Assembly (NCBI GenBank): GCA_030154225.1
Contig: JASKKI010000020.1
Location: 1 to 36,035, forward strand
DNA from: Clostridia bacterium
GTDB taxonomy: Bacteria; Bacillota; Peptococcia; Peptococcales; BICA1-8
Length of the DNA stretch: 36,035 nucleotides
Direction of reading: 5' to 3'
The notes under the pieces are model-generated. The model worked only from the letters and a program-made list of their open reading frames with translations, was not told where the DNA came from and did no database searches. Below, one piece after another: positions 1 to 8,879 of this stretch (the stretch's first letter is position 1; every line of letters starts with the position of its first letter). The position numbers and the translations under genes are program-made.

Positions 1-696
1 GGGGTTGCCCATGAATTAAATAATCCCCTGGGAGTAGTTTCTGCTTATGCCGAAGATTTATTAGACCGGTTGGAGGAAGAAGAAATTGACCAATTAGTTG
101 AAAAGGGTGAGCTTAATGAGTACTTACAGGTTATTATTAAGCAGGCCAAAAGATGTAAGGAGATAATTAGCAATTTATTAAACTTTGCCAGGCATTCCAA
201 AGGGGAAAATGAAAAGATAGATCTACAGCAAGTTGTTGGGAATACCCTTAAACTGGTAAAATACAGGATTAAAAAAGAAAAAATAGTAACTGAAATTAAT
301 ATAGAGAAAAACTTACCTGCAATTAATGCCAATACCGGGGAGATACAACAAGTACTGTTAAATATTATTACTAATGCTTTAGATGCACTACCGACAGGCG
401 GTTGGCTAAATATTGTGGCCTTTAAGAGTAAGGAAAATATTTGCCTCCAAATAGAGGATAATGGCCAGGGAATTAATGCTCAGGACCTGCCGAAAATTTT
501 CGATCCGTTTTTTACTACCAAAGAACCTGGTAAAGGTACGGGATTGGGATTGTCCATCTGTTATGGTATAATGCAAAAACTAGGTGGTAAAATTGAAGTT
601 GAAAGTCATCCCGGGGAAGGGACAAGTGTTACTTTGTACTTTCCACTAGCCACTAAGTCACTAGTTACTATAAGTCGTCCAAAGGACGGTTTGTAG
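1..696 (+). CDS. Sensor histidine kinase, 3' part (5' end outside window)
   Basis: This is the kinase core of a two-component sensor; the reading frame is open from base 1, so the sensory N-terminus lies outside the window. The first residues form the H-box (AHELNNPLG), in which the histidine is autophosphorylated. The ATP-binding domain follows, with N-box (NIITNALDAL), G1 (EDNGQGI), F-box (FDPFFTTK) and G2 (GKGTGLGLS) all intact. The AHELNNPLG signature and overall layout resemble NtrB/AtoS-like kinases that partner sigma-54 activators. It ends 8 bases before the response regulator gene, so the two are surely co-transcribed and are likely cognate. The signal sensed cannot be told from this part; the downstream reductase operon suggests an electron acceptor, which is inference. 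Confidence 0.95.
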   Translation, partial: GVAHELNNPLGVVSAYAEDLLDRLEEEEIDQLVEKGELNEYLQVIIKQAKRCKEIISNLLNFARHSKGENEKIDLQQVVGNTLKLVKYRIKKEKIVTEINIEKNLPAINANTGEIQQVLLNIITNALDALPTGGWLNIVAFKSKENICLQIEDNGQGINAQDLPKIFDPFFTTKEPGKGTGLGLSICYGIMQKLGGKIEVESHPGEGTSVTLYFPLATKSLVTISRPKDGL

Positions 697-704
697 GAAA
701 TGGG

Positions 705-2042
705 GTGAGTAATCTGGATAAGAGAATATTAGTAGTAGATGATGAAAAGGACTTCAGGGAATTACTGGTAAAAAGATTGAATCGCAAAAATTATTTTGCC
801 AGTGGAGCCAATTCCGGGGAAAAAGCATTAGAATTTCTAGCTAAAGAAGTTTTTGACCTGGCTTTGATTGATTTAAGGATGCCGGGTATGGACGGACTTG
901 AACTATTGAGTCGCATCAGAGAATCCCAACCGGAAATGGAGGTAGTGGTCTTAACAGGTCATGGCTCTACCGAATCTGCCGTAGAAGCTATGAAAAGAGG
1001 TGCTTATGATTACCTGACCAAACCGGCCGATTTAACAGAACTGCAGGTTCTTTTAGATAAAGCCATGGAAAAAGTTGTACTCAAGCGTAGAAATCTGGGT
1101 TTAAGTGCCGCCCTGGAGAGGGAAAATGTAGGACGTTACCATGGTATGCTGGGTACATCTGTAAAGATGGAAAAATTAAGACAACTGATCAGAAAAGTTG
1201 CTGATAGTTCAAGTCCTGTTCTAGTGGAGGGGGAAAGTGGTACAGGTAAAGAACTTGTTTCCCGGGCATTGCATTTCGAAAGTAAGAGGGGAGATGCTCC
1301 ATTTATTGTTGTCGATTGTAGTGCACTTCCGGAGCAGCTCTTAGAAAGTGAACTTTTCGGTTATGAAAAAGGTGCATTTACCGGAGCCCAAACGGCTAAA
1401 CCGGGATTAGTAGAAATGGCTGATGGTGGTAGTTTATTTCTGGATGAACTGGGGGAGTTAGCAATAGGACTACAGGCCAAGTTATTGCGTTTTTTAGAAA
1501 GTGGAGAGTTTAGACGGGTGGGAGATAACCGGTTGCGCCGAGTACAGGTTAGAGCTATTGCCGCTACCAATCGAAACCTGGCACAAGAAGTTGAAACAGG
1601 TAATTTCCGGGAAGACTTATTTTATCGTTTAAATGTTTTAAGGATAAAAGTACCTCCTCTAAGGGAGAGAAAGGAAGATATTCCCCTCCTAACTAACTTC
1701 TATTTAAAACGGAATTTCCCTGATAAGGAGTTAACCGGTGAGGCATTACAAGCATTAATGAACCATGAGTTCCCTGGTAATGTTAGAGAACTGTTTAATT
1801 TACTTGAACGGGGAGCCCTTTTGAGCGATAGTAATTTAATTACTCCCCAAGACCTGTTTAGTGGTTCTGATAGAAAAACTCCGGGACAGGCTTTGACTTT
1901 AGCTCAAGTAGAAAAAGAACATATTCAAAAAATACTAGATGCTTACCACTGGAATAAGACAAAAGCTGCTCAAATACTTGATATTAGCTTGCGTAATCTT
2001 TACCGGAAAATAGAAACATATGACCTTAAACCTGATGGATAA
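705..2042 (+). CDS. NtrC-family sigma-54-dependent response regulator
   Basis: A 445-residue activator of sigma-54 RNA polymerase. The receiver domain (about residues 6-120) has the acidic pair DD and phospho-acceptor Asp56 in LIDLRMPGMDG. The AAA+ domain (about 148-375) has Walker A GESGTGKE (176-183), the sigma-54 contact loop GAFTGA (223-228) and Walker B LFLDELGEL. The C-terminus is a Fis-type helix-turn-helix (WNKTKAAQILDISLRNLY). Length is normal for the family. The GTG start follows an AGGAAATGGG ribosome site, 8 bases after the kinase stop. A sigma-54 promoter lies about 150 bases downstream ahead of the reductase operon, so the obvious target is that operon. The three signature motifs make the class certain; the ligand or signal is unknown. 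Confidence 0.96.
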   Translation: MSNLDKRILVVDDEKDFRELLVKRLNRKNYFASGANSGEKALEFLAKEVFDLALIDLRMPGMDGLELLSRIRESQPEMEVVVLTGHGSTESAVEAMKRGAYDYLTKPADLTELQVLLDKAMEKVVLKRRNLGLSAALERENVGRYHGMLGTSVKMEKLRQLIRKVADSSSPVLVEGESGTGKELVSRALHFESKRGDAPFIVVDCSALPEQLLESELFGYEKGAFTGAQTAKPGLVEMADGGSLFLDELGELAIGLQAKLLRFLESGEFRRVGDNRLRRVQVRAIAATNRNLAQEVETGNFREDLFYRLNVLRIKVPPLRERKEDIPLLTNFYLKRNFPDKELTGEALQALMNHEFPGNVRELFNLLERGALLSDSNLITPQDLFSGSDRKTPGQALTLAQVEKEHIQKILDAYHWNKTKAAQILDISLRNLYRKIETYDLKPDG

Positions 2043-2076
2043 AAGAAGTGAGAATATAATATATAGGCCATTGACT

Positions 2077-2103
2077 AAAGACCGGCGGCAGCCGGTCTTT
2101 CTT
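2077..2103 (+). terminator. Rho-independent terminator after the two-component genes
   Basis: Perfect 10-bp stem AAAGACCGGC / GCCGGTCTTT with loop GGCA, followed by CTTAT. It lies 35 bases after the regulator stop codon and separates the regulator genes from the sigma-54-controlled operon. The T-run is short, but the arms themselves end in T. The outer arm and the following CTTAT resemble the hairpins that end the repeated element at 7530 and 24484. Confidence 0.8.
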
Positions 2104-2104
2104 A

Positions 2105-2134
2105 TGCCATTTTTGCAAAAGTTTTTGCCATTTT
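2105..2134 (+). promoter_or_regulatory. Candidate upstream activator sites (direct repeat) for the NtrC-type regulator
   Basis: TGCCATTTT occurs at 2105-2113 and again at 2126-2134, exactly 21 bases apart (two helical turns), with the palindrome TTTTGCAAAA (2111-2120) between. The pair sits 58-87 bases upstream of the GG of the -24 element, the usual range for sites bound by sigma-54 activators. Binding by the adjacent regulator is inference. Confidence 0.5.
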
Positions 2135-2190
2135 GTCATAGTTTCTAGCAATAGTACTTGTGAAAGAGCCTACAATAGCTTGTTTTTCCC

Positions 2191-2206
2191 CGGCATGGTT
2201 TTTGCT
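2191..2206 (+). promoter_or_regulatory. Sigma-54 (-24/-12) promoter
   Basis: CGGCATGGTTTTTGCT matches the sigma-54 consensus (TGGCACGNNNNTTGCW): GG at 2192-2193 and GC at 2204-2205 are separated by exactly 10 bases. Transcription would start near 2216-2218, giving a leader of about 37 bases before the first operon gene. An NtrC-type activator carrying the GAFTGA loop is encoded just upstream, which strengthens the call. Confidence 0.85.
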
Positions 2207-2253
2207 TATTACAAAAGGGAATACTGGATAATTTTTAGGAGGGAGTGATTTAT

Positions 2254-2970
2254 TTGGAGAAAATAACCCGTCGTGAGATTTTTAAAGGCCTTTTCCCTAG
2301 GGTTGAAGTTGCCCTAGCGGGAGGTGAAGAAACCCGGCAACCGAGGTGGACCATGGTTATTGACTTAGCTAAATGTATTGGTTGTGATACCTGTACAGTT
2401 TCCTGTAAAGCAGAAAACCGGACACCTCCCGGTGTAACGTACAATGTAGTGTTAACAGAGGAAAAAGGAAACTTGCCTAATGTGATGGTGATTAATACGC
2501 CCAGGCCGTGCATGCAGTGTGACCGGCCACCTTGTGCCCAGGTCTGCCCCGTTCGGGCCACTTATAAAATGGCTAATGGTATTACCGCTATTGATTATGA
2601 CCGTTGTATCGGTTGTCGTTATTGTATTACCGCCTGTCCTTACGGAGCCCGATCTTTTGATTTCGGAGATAGTTACGAAGCGGAAATGCTGGGATATGAA
2701 GCTATCCAGGCACCGGAATACGGTGTTCAACGGGGTAAGCGCCAAGGACAAAAGGCTCCCAAAGGTACTACCCGAAAATGCCATTTTTGTTTCCACCGCT
2801 TGCAAAGGGGTGAAGAGCCAGCTTGTGTGGAAACTTGCCTTGGTGATGCCCGTTATTTTGGTGATTTAAATGATCCCGGTAGTGTTGTCAGTAAACTGGC
2901 CAAAAGTCCTCGGGCTTTTCATTTAAAAGAAGAAATGGGTACACACCCTAGAGTAATCTATTTGAAGTGA
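2254..2970 (+). CDS. Four-cluster ferredoxin-type electron-transfer subunit of molybdoenzyme (TtrB/PsrB/DmsB family)
   Basis: This subunit carries electrons between the membrane quinol oxidase and the molybdenum subunit. Sixteen cysteines in four groups ([35 protein letters not shown] and CHFC...ACVETC) predict four [4Fe-4S] clusters, as in TtrB, PsrB and DmsB. I chose the TTG at 2254 (238 residues), about 11 bases after AGGAGG; the GTG at 2245 is in frame but only 2 bases from it. The N-terminus reads TRREIFKG, similar to a twin-arginine motif, but no hydrophobic stretch follows, so export is probably by hitch-hiking with the catalytic subunit. First gene of the operon, 10 bases before the membrane subunit. 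Confidence 0.94.
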   Translation: MEKITRREIFKGLFPRVEVALAGGEETRQPRWTMVIDLAKCIGCDTCTVSCKAENRTPPGVTYNVVLTEEKGNLPNVMVINTPRPCMQCDRPPCAQVCPVRATYKMANGITAIDYDRCIGCRYCITACPYGARSFDFGDSYEAEMLGYEAIQAPEYGVQRGKRQGQKAPKGTTRKCHFCFHRLQRGEEPACVETCLGDARYFGDLNDPGSVVSKLAKSPRAFHLKEEMGTHPRVIYLK

Positions 2971-2980
2971 GGTGATAAAT

Positions 2981-4135
2981 ATGTCTACTTCCAATCAAAG
3001 TGTATTAAAAACAAATAGGAAACCGGGAGTAACCCCCGTCAAGGCTACTTCATGGTATATTGTTTTATTTTTGTTGATGTTAATAGGAGTAATAGCCTTT
3101 GTTATTCGGGCCTTGAACGGGTTATCGACAACTAACTTGTCCAGCGCTATGCCCTGGGGAACATGGGTAGCTTTTTATATTTATTTCGTGGGTATGAGTG
3201 CAGGAGCTTTTCTTTTGACTTCCTTGATCCATGTTTTTGATATGGAACACCTGGAGGAAGTTGGCAAAGATGCCACTCTGGTAGCTATAATCAGTATGGT
3301 ACTGGCTTTATTTTTTATTCTAATGGATTTAGGACATATGGAACGTTTCTGGCATGCCATCTGGTATTGGAACAGTACCAGTATCTTGTCCTGGGAAATT
3401 CGTTTTTACACAATTTATATTGTGTTATTGCTGGCTGAACTGTATTATGCCTTAAAACATGATAAAAAGAAATTGAAGCTCCTAGGAGCCATTGGTATTC
3501 CTATTGCCATTTTTGGTGTTCATGGTGGCACTGGGGTTTTATTTGCGGTAGTAAAAGCTCAGCCCTACTGGAATACGGCCCTTTTCCCGGTAATATTTGT
3601 TATATCCGCCCTTGTATCCGGTACGGCTTTAGTAACAGCGATTTATATTATTAGAAATAAGATCGCTGGTAAAGAACCGGATATCTCCTTAGTAAAGTCC
3701 CTGGCCAGCTGGATGGTTTTGTTTCTGGTTATTGATGTTGGACTCCAGTTTTTTGAAATATTGGTTGGTGTCTATGGGCTAGAAGAACAGGAACTAGCTA
3801 CCTTGGCCACTATCTTTACAGGTAGTTTTGCCCTTAATTTTTGGGTTGTACAAATGGGTATTGGTGTGATAATACCCCTTATACTATATTTTAACCCCCG
3901 GACCCGACAGTCTACCACGGCCATGTTCTGGGCAGCAGTAGCTGTAGTGATAGGGATCCTGGGAGTACGCTTTAATATAGTAGTTCCGGCCCTTACTGTA
4001 CCGGTACTTCCCGGCTTGCCGGCGGGTTATTATTACCCCTCATGGATTGAATGGACTATAAGTATCGGCATTATTAGCCTAGGTATAATTATTTATACCC
4101 TGGCCGTAAAATTACTGCCAATAGATAACAAATAG
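2981..4135 (+). CDS. NrfD/PsrC/TtrC-type integral membrane quinol-oxidising subunit
   Basis: A 384-residue polytopic protein with about ten hydrophobic helices and no haem-binding motif, typical of the NrfD/PsrC family that oxidises menaquinol and passes electrons to the ferredoxin-type subunit. Family-like features include MPWGTWVAFYIYFVGMSAGAF near residue 55 and the conserved DLGHMERFWH stretch near residue 115. The ATG at 2981 is preceded at good distance by GAGGTGAT; a GTG at 2972 is in frame but lies inside that ribosome site. The order FeS subunit, membrane subunit, Mo subunit is that of ttrBCA and srdBCA. The physiological direction (reductase) is inferred from family and operon type. 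Confidence 0.93.
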   Translation: MSTSNQSVLKTNRKPGVTPVKATSWYIVLFLLMLIGVIAFVIRALNGLSTTNLSSAMPWGTWVAFYIYFVGMSAGAFLLTSLIHVFDMEHLEEVGKDATLVAIISMVLALFFILMDLGHMERFWHAIWYWNSTSILSWEIRFYTIYIVLLLAELYYALKHDKKKLKLLGAIGIPIAIFGVHGGTGVLFAVVKAQPYWNTALFPVIFVISALVSGTALVTAIYIIRNKIAGKEPDISLVKSLASWMVLFLVIDVGLQFFEILVGVYGLEEQELATLATIFTGSFALNFWVVQMGIGVIIPLILYFNPRTRQSTTAMFWAAVAVVIGILGVRFNIVVPALTVPVLPGLPAGYYYPSWIEWTISIGIISLGIIIYTLAVKLLPIDNK

Positions 4136-4155
4136 TTTATAATGGGAGGTATAAT

Positions 4156-7100
4156 ATGGCCTTAAAAAATAAAGTGAATTTAACCAGAAGAAAGTTTATT
4201 AAAAGTGGGTTAATTATTGGAGGAATTTCTATTTTAACCCCTGCTTTTGCTTTTCAAGAAAAACCTTCATCAAAAATAGGGGAAATGTGGATAGATGAAC
4301 CCCATGGAACGGGAAAAGAGAATGAGGACTATGGTGCCTCAGATGTAATATATACTTTATGTGAACAGTGTAACACCCACTGTACATTAAAAGCAGTTAT
4401 AACACCCTCGGATACAGCAGCCTCTCCGGGAGTAATCAGAAAGCTGTCGGGAAATCCATACAGTCCATTAAATACCCAACCTTTTGGACCAATTCCTTAT
4501 GATACATCACCGGAAAAAGCTGCTCAAGGTTTTGGTGAACTGGGTCATGATGGTAGAGGTTTTCGTGGTGGGCGGACCTGTTTGAAAGGTCAGGCCGGAA
4601 TTCAGACTACTTTTGATAAATTACGGATAACCCAACCCTTAAAGCGGGTCGGTCCTAGAAACAGTGGAAAGTTTAAAACAATATCCTGGGAACAGGCAAT
4701 TAAGGAAATTGTAGAAGGTAGCAGTGATTTAGGCACTCCCGGTTTAAAAGATTTATGGGCTTATGTTTCCCAGGAACAAGTAATGGATGACTGGAAAAAG
4801 GTTGAGCAGGGTGAAATGACCAAGGAAGAATTTACTCAACTTTATAAAGATAAACTTATCGATACTAATCACCCGGACTTTGGACCCAAATCCAATCAGA
4901 TAATAAGTATGGTAGGAGATAGAAGGGATTTTATTCAGGACCGTTTCTGGAATCTATCCCTGGGAAGTATAAATACTATACATCATGGCGGTATTTGTGG
5001 GATAAGCAGTGTATTCGGAAATATTAGATCCTTTTCCGGTAAACAGAAAAAACGCATGTATTCCGATGTTGACCATGCGGACTTTATTATTCTATGGGGT
5101 ACTGACCCCTTTGTAGCCAATAAGGGTCCAACCTGGCTGGCTCCCAAGTTTCAAAATGCCTTGGCCAGAGGGATGAAGTTAGCGGTAGTAGATCCCCGGA
5201 TGAGTAAAGCAGCGGAAAAAGCCCACTTCTGGCTTCCCATTTTACCGGGAACTGATGGAGCACTGGCTATGGCCATGGCCAGGTGGATTATTGAAAATAA
5301 ACGATATGATAACCGTTATCTCACAAATCCCAATAAGGAAGCGGCTCAAGCCGATGGGGAACCTACCTGGTCTGATGCTACCCACCTGGTTAATCTAAGT
5401 GATCCTAAGCGGCCAAAACTACGGGCCAGTGACCTAGGCTTAGGTGATGAGAAACAGTTTGTAGTACTTGAAAACGGTAATCCCATTCCCCATGACCTGG
5501 CAGTTGAAGGTACATTGGAAGTAGATACTATAATTAATGGGATAAAAGTGAAATCAGCCTTTACTTTGTTTAAAGAGCGAGTTTTTGAAAAAACTCTGGA
5601 AGAATATGCCCAAATTTGTGGTATAGAAGTAGAGCAGATTATTGAGCTGGCCCGGGAATTTACTTCCTATGGTAAAAAAGCTTCTATTACCGGGTACAGG
5701 GGTCCGGCCATGCACACCAATGGTTTTTATAATTATCGAGCCATAAATTGTCTTAATCATTTACTGGGTAATTATGACTGGAAGGGTGGAAGTATTAGTA
5801 GTGGTGCTAAATATGAACTTTTCGATGGAGAATATAGTCTAAAAAAAGTACCGGGAGGATTTAAACCATGGGGTACCAGTATTTTCCGAAGACAACCTTA
5901 TGAGAAGAGCAGCCTTTTTAAAAAAGATGGATACCCTGCAAAAAGGCCATGGTTTCCCTTATCCAATCATGTGACCCATGAGGTTCTACCCAGTATTGCC
6001 GAAGAGTATCCCTATGGAATTAAAGCTTTATTTATTCACAGACTTTCACCAATATTATCCATACCTGGTGGCAATAAACAGCTGGAGGTTTTAAAAGATA
6101 CAAAAAAAATACCCTTATTAGTTGTTTCCGATATCACATTGGGTGAAAGTGCTTCTATGGCAGATTATGTATTACCTGATTTAACTTATCTAGAAAGATG
6201 GGGACTGGAAACCATTTATCCCAACCAGCCTCTAAAACTCAGCCATATCCAACAGCCGGTAACCAGGGCCTTTGACGGTCCCCGGGCTTTTGAGGATGTT
6301 TTAATAGAGATAGGTAAGCTTTTAGGTTTGCCCGGTGTAGGTAGTAATGCTTTTCCTGATGGAAGTTCATTAGATAGTGCAGAAGATTTTTATCTGAAAG
6401 TAGTTGCTAATATTGCCTTTGATGGCGAACCTGTACCAGATGCAGATAAAAAAGAACAGGAGATTTTTATTACTACAAGAAAAAAAGCACTGGGTTCTTA
6501 CTTTGATGAGAAAAAATGGCGGGCAGCTGTAAAACCAAATCAATGGCCCAAGGTTGTTTATGTCCTCAACAGGGGTGGTAGATTTGAAAAGCCAGGTTCT
6601 GAGTACCAGGGTAATTATATCAAATACAAATTTGGCGGTCAGGCTGATTTTTACCGGGAGGAAGTAGCTCGAACCCGTGATTCTTTTAGCGGGCAGTTTT
6701 TCGATGGACTTCCCAAGCTGGAAACTACAAGATTTTTTAATGGGCAGGAAGTACAAGATACTCAGTTCCCCCTATTGCTAATTAACTGGAAAGCAAGACA
6801 TATTGGTACCCATCGTAATATTAGTGATACCTGGCTAAGGGAAATTGAGGAAGAGAATCTAATCTGGATAAATTCTATTGATGCCAGGTTACGGGGGTTA
6901 AAAGATGGTGATCTGGTAAAAATCAAGTCGGCCAGTTTTGAGGTTACCGGAAAAGTAAAAGTTACCGATAGAATAAGGCCGGGAGTTGTCGGAAGTACCT
7001 ATAATTACGGGCATTTTGCCTATGGTTCTGCTCCATATCAGGTAGATGGTATTACCGTTAATACTGACCCGGTATATGGTCATGTAAAGTGGGCGGTTTC

Positions 7101-7254
7101 CAAAAATAACGGGTATGCTGGTAGAAGAAATGCTGGTTTCTCCTTTAATGATGTAATGAGAACTGATGATAGTTTTCAATTGGGTTGCCTCTCAGATCCG
7201 GTGGGAGGTAGTGCTTCCCAGCTTGATACAAAAGTAGAAGTCATTAAAGCTTAA
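4156..7254 (+). CDS. Tat-exported molybdopterin oxidoreductase catalytic subunit (TtrA/SrdA-like)
   Basis: A 1032-residue member of the DMSO reductase superfamily. The N-terminus is a full Tat signal: TRRKFIKSG followed by a hydrophobic stretch and an AFA-type cleavage site near residue 32, so the enzyme acts outside the membrane. Cys69, Cys72, Cys76 and Cys142 (CEQCNTHC ... GRTCLKG) would hold the FS0 [4Fe-4S] cluster. Cys281 in [10 protein letters not shown] is the likely molybdenum ligand. The C-terminal third is the molybdopterin-dinucleotide-binding domain. Length and insertions fit tetrathionate reductase TtrA and selenate reductase SrdA better than the shorter PhsA/PsrA. Third gene of the operon, 20 bases after the membrane subunit. 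Substrate could be tetrathionate, selenate or another oxyanion or sulfur compound; sequence alone does not decide. Confidence 0.94.
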   Translation: MALKNKVNLTRRKFIKSGLIIGGISILTPAFAFQEKPSSKIGEMWIDEPHGTGKENEDYGASDVIYTLCEQCNTHCTLKAVITPSDTAASPGVIRKLSGNPYSPLNTQPFGPIPYDTSPEKAAQGFGELGHDGRGFRGGRTCLKGQAGIQTTFDKLRITQPLKRVGPRNSGKFKTISWEQAIKEIVEGSSDLGTPGLKDLWAYVSQEQVMDDWKKVEQGEMTKEEFTQLYKDKLIDTNHPDFGPKSNQIISMVGDRRDFIQDRFWNLSLGSINTIHHGGICGISSVFGNIRSFSGKQKKRMYSDVDHADFIILWGTDPFVANKGPTWLAPKFQNALARGMKLAVVDPRMSKAAEKAHFWLPILPGTDGALAMAMARWIIENKRYDNRYLTNPNKEAAQADGEPTWSDATHLVNLSDPKRPKLRASDLGLGDEKQFVVLENGNPIPHDLAVEGTLEVDTIINGIKVKSAFTLFKERVFEKTLEEYAQICGIEVEQIIELAREFTSYGKKASITGYRGPAMHTNGFYNYRAINCLNHLLGNYDWKGGSISSGAKYELFDGEYSLKKVPGGFKPWGTSIFRRQPYEKSSLFKKDGYPAKRPWFPLSNHVTHEVLPSIAEEYPYGIKALFIHRLSPILSIPGGNKQLEVLKDTKKIPLLVVSDITLGESASMADYVLPDLTYLERWGLETIYPNQPLKLSHIQQPVTRAFDGPRAFEDVLIEIGKLLGLPGVGSNAFPDGSSLDSAEDFYLKVVANIAFDGEPVPDADKKEQEIFITTRKKALGSYFDEKKWRAAVKPNQWPKVVYVLNRGGRFEKPGSEYQGNYIKYKFGGQADFYREEVARTRDSFSGQFFDGLPKLETTRFFNGQEVQDTQFPLLLINWKARHIGTHRNISDTWLREIEEENLIWINSIDARLRGLKDGDLVKIKSASFEVTGKVKVTDRIRPGVVGSTYNYGHFAYGSAPYQVDGITVNTDPVYGHVKWAVSKNNGYAGRRNAGFSFNDVMRTDDSFQLGCLSDPVGGSASQLDTKVEVIKA

Positions 7255-7273
7255 AATTAAGGAGGAAATGACA

Positions 7274-7444
7274 ATGTTTGGTATCTTACCCAATATCGGG
7301 TTGCCAGAATTAATTTTAATTCTGGCCTTAGCCCTTATCATCTTTGGACCAGGGAAATTGCCTGAAGTAGGAAGAGCAATGGGGAAAAGTATTAAAGAAT
7401 TTAAAGGTGCTATGAGTATAGAAAAACAAGACAAAACTGAATAA
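7274..7444 (+). CDS. tatA: TatA-family twin-arginine translocase pore subunit
   Basis: A 56-residue protein with the TatA plan: a short N-terminal segment, one hydrophobic helix (about residues 11-24), the [11 protein letters not shown] hinge that is diagnostic for TatA/TatE, an amphipathic helix ([10 protein letters not shown]) and a charged tail. TatA polymerises to let folded Tat substrates through the membrane. The ATG at 7274 is 8 bases after AAGGAGG; an in-frame ATG at 7268 is too close. It is the last gene of the operon, 19 bases after the Tat-dependent molybdoenzyme, so it is probably made together with its cargo. No tatC is in the window. Confidence 0.93.
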   Translation: MFGILPNIGLPELILILALALIIFGPGKLPEVGRAMGKSIKEFKGAMSIEKQDKTE

Positions 7445-7489
7445 AGAATAGGTTTTAGAAAATATTTGGAGTAATTATCTGGTAAGTAC

Positions 7490-7518
7490 GAAAAACCTGC
7501 TGTTAGCAGGTTTTTCTC
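7490..7518 (+). terminator. Terminator of the molybdoenzyme-tatA operon
   Basis: Perfect 12-bp stem GAAAAACCTGCT / AGCAGGTTTTTC with a 3-base loop (GTT). The arms supply a T-run on both strands, so it could also act on leftward transcripts. It lies 45 bases after the tatA stop. Confidence 0.88.
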
Positions 7519-7529
7519 AATTATTAAAG

Positions 7530-7641
7530 AAAGTATAATTTTTGGGCTAACTTTCAATCTTAATCTTTTATTTCCTGTAGCACGGTAGCACTGTAGCTAC
7601 TGTAGGTTCTGAAAAACCGACAAAAAGTCGGTCTTTCTTAT
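7530..7641. repeat. Repeated intergenic element, copy 1 (about 110 nt, ends in a hairpin)
   Basis: This stretch recurs at 24484-24593. From the first base to the end of the left hairpin arm the two copies align over 92 positions without a gap and with 8 differences; 43 bases in a row (7572-7614) are identical. The core has four TAG triplets spaced 8, 8 and 9 bases apart (7578, 7586, 7594, 7603) within GTAGCACG/GTAGCACT-type units. It ends with the hairpin GAAAAACCGAC / GTCGGTCTTTC (7611-7637), one A-C mismatch on this strand. It lies between the converging tatA and HtrA genes. It could be a small RNA, a REP-like element or a two-way terminator unit; I do not recognise it as a known riboswitch. 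Confidence 0.85.
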
Positions 7642-7715
7642 TTAATAAGGAATGTCCTATCTTGAATTTACTGTTTCTTAGGGGTTAGTACTAAACAACT
7701 TTAGTTAACATTTTT

Positions 7716-8879
7716 TTAGGTTTTTGTTTCAATTTTTACAGGTACATATAGTGTTTTACCTTCCCGGTAAATTAAGATAACGACTTTATCACCTATCTTG
7801 GAATCCTTAACAGCATCTTGCAGTTCCTGGGGCTTTGTAATTTTAGTTTTATTATATTCGAGGATAATATCCCCTCTTCTAAGGCCTGCTTTTTGGGCCG
7901 GAGAATTATCGGCCACTGAACTGATTAATACCCCTTCAGGTTTTTTTAAGCCAAAATAATCGGCGAGTTCTTTAGTAACAGGTTGGATATATACTCCTAA
8001 CCAGGGGCGAATAACTTTTCCCTGTTCAATTAACTGGTCAAGCACTTGGGTAACGGTAGAACTGGGAATAGCAAAGCCAATCCCTTGAGCCTGAGCATTA
8101 ATTGCAGTATTGATACCTACTACTTCACCTTTTAAATTGAGGAGTGGCCCTCCACTATTACCGGGATTTATAGAAGCATCAGTTTGTAATAAATCTTTAA
8201 ATTCATTACCATTAATAGTAATGGGACGACCTTTAGCACTGATAACACCTACAGTTACTGTATGATCTAATCCATAGGGGTTACCAATAGCAATGACCCA
8301 GTTGCCCACCTTTAATTCATTGGTGTCACCAAATTTTAAAACTGGCAAATCATGACCGGCATTTATTTTTATAACAGCTAAATCCAGTTGAGCATCGGAG
8401 CCGACAAGTTTGGCTTCATATGGTTTCTGACTGCTAGTTAGATAGACTGATATTTTACTGGCTCCATCCACAACATGGTTATTAGTAATAATATACCCGT
8501 CCCGGGAAATAAGAAAGCCTGAGCCCAATCCCCTGCTAATGCGGGGAGTTTGCCGGGGATGAATATCAAAGCCAAAAAATTCTCGGAAAAAAGGATCATT
8601 TAGAAAAGGGTCATAAACACCTTGGGTTTGAATTTCCGTTTCAGTTTCAATTTTTACTACTGCTGGTCCGACCTTTTCTACTATCTTCTGGATAGTATCA
8701 GGACCGAAAAAGGTAGACAATGCAGTAGTTGTTTCCGGTGCAGCCTGTACAGGTTTGGAGTGAGAGATAGGGAAATCATATCCTTTTCCTGCGAACCAAA
8801 TTCCGGTGGTTAAAATTCCTGCTAAAAAAACGATGAGAGTATAAATAACCAGGGATTTGTTTACACGTAAATTGAACAT
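7716..8879 (-). CDS. htrA: Membrane-anchored HtrA/DegP-type serine protease with PDZ domain
   Basis: A trypsin-like quality-control protease acting outside the membrane on misfolded proteins. From the chosen start (387 residues): one N-terminal anchor helix (about residues 8-30), a linker, the S1C protease domain with the triad His135 (TNNHVV), Asp166 (LDLAVI) and Ser242 (GNSGGPLL), then one PDZ domain (about 290-380) with the GLRRGD loop. The ATG at 8879 is 9 bases from AGGAGG; a TTG at 8885 is in frame but only 3 bases away. It is a single gene, divergent from the germination operon. Length and the one-PDZ plan match Firmicute HtrA/HtrB/YyxA proteins. Confidence 0.95.
   Translation of the reverse strand: MFNLRVNKSLVIYTLIVFLAGILTTGIWFAGKGYDFPISHSKPVQAAPETTTALSTFFGPDTIQKIVEKVGPAVVKIETETEIQTQGVYDPFLNDPFFREFFGFDIHPRQTPRISRGLGSGFLISRDGYIITNNHVVDGASKISVYLTSSQKPYEAKLVGSDAQLDLAVIKINAGHDLPVLKFGDTNELKVGNWVIAIGNPYGLDHTVTVGVISAKGRPITINGNEFKDLLQTDASINPGNSGGPLLNLKGEVVGINTAINAQAQGIGFAIPSSTVTQVLDQLIEQGKVIRPWLGVYIQPVTKELADYFGLKKPEGVLISSVADNSPAQKAGLRRGDIILEYNKTKITKPQELQDAVKDSKIGDKVVILIYREGKTLYVPVKIETKT

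Noticed and set aside
2452-2805. Minus-strand ORF and plus-strand shadow ORF inside the FeS subunit gene
   Set aside because: They are antisense or frame shadows of a strongly conserved 16-cysteine protein and have no ribosome sites.
7534-7539. TATAAT inside the repeated element as promoter of a small RNA
   Set aside because: The hexamer is perfect in copy 1 and one base off in copy 2, but neither copy has a -35 hexamer at 16-18 bases and the upstream sequences are not conserved.
7571-7610. Repeated element as a known riboswitch (c-di-GMP, T-box) or TRAP-like binding site
   Set aside because: No conserved riboswitch core was recognised, it is placed at gene 3' ends, and the TAG triplets are 8-9 bases apart rather than the 5-6 of TRAP sites.
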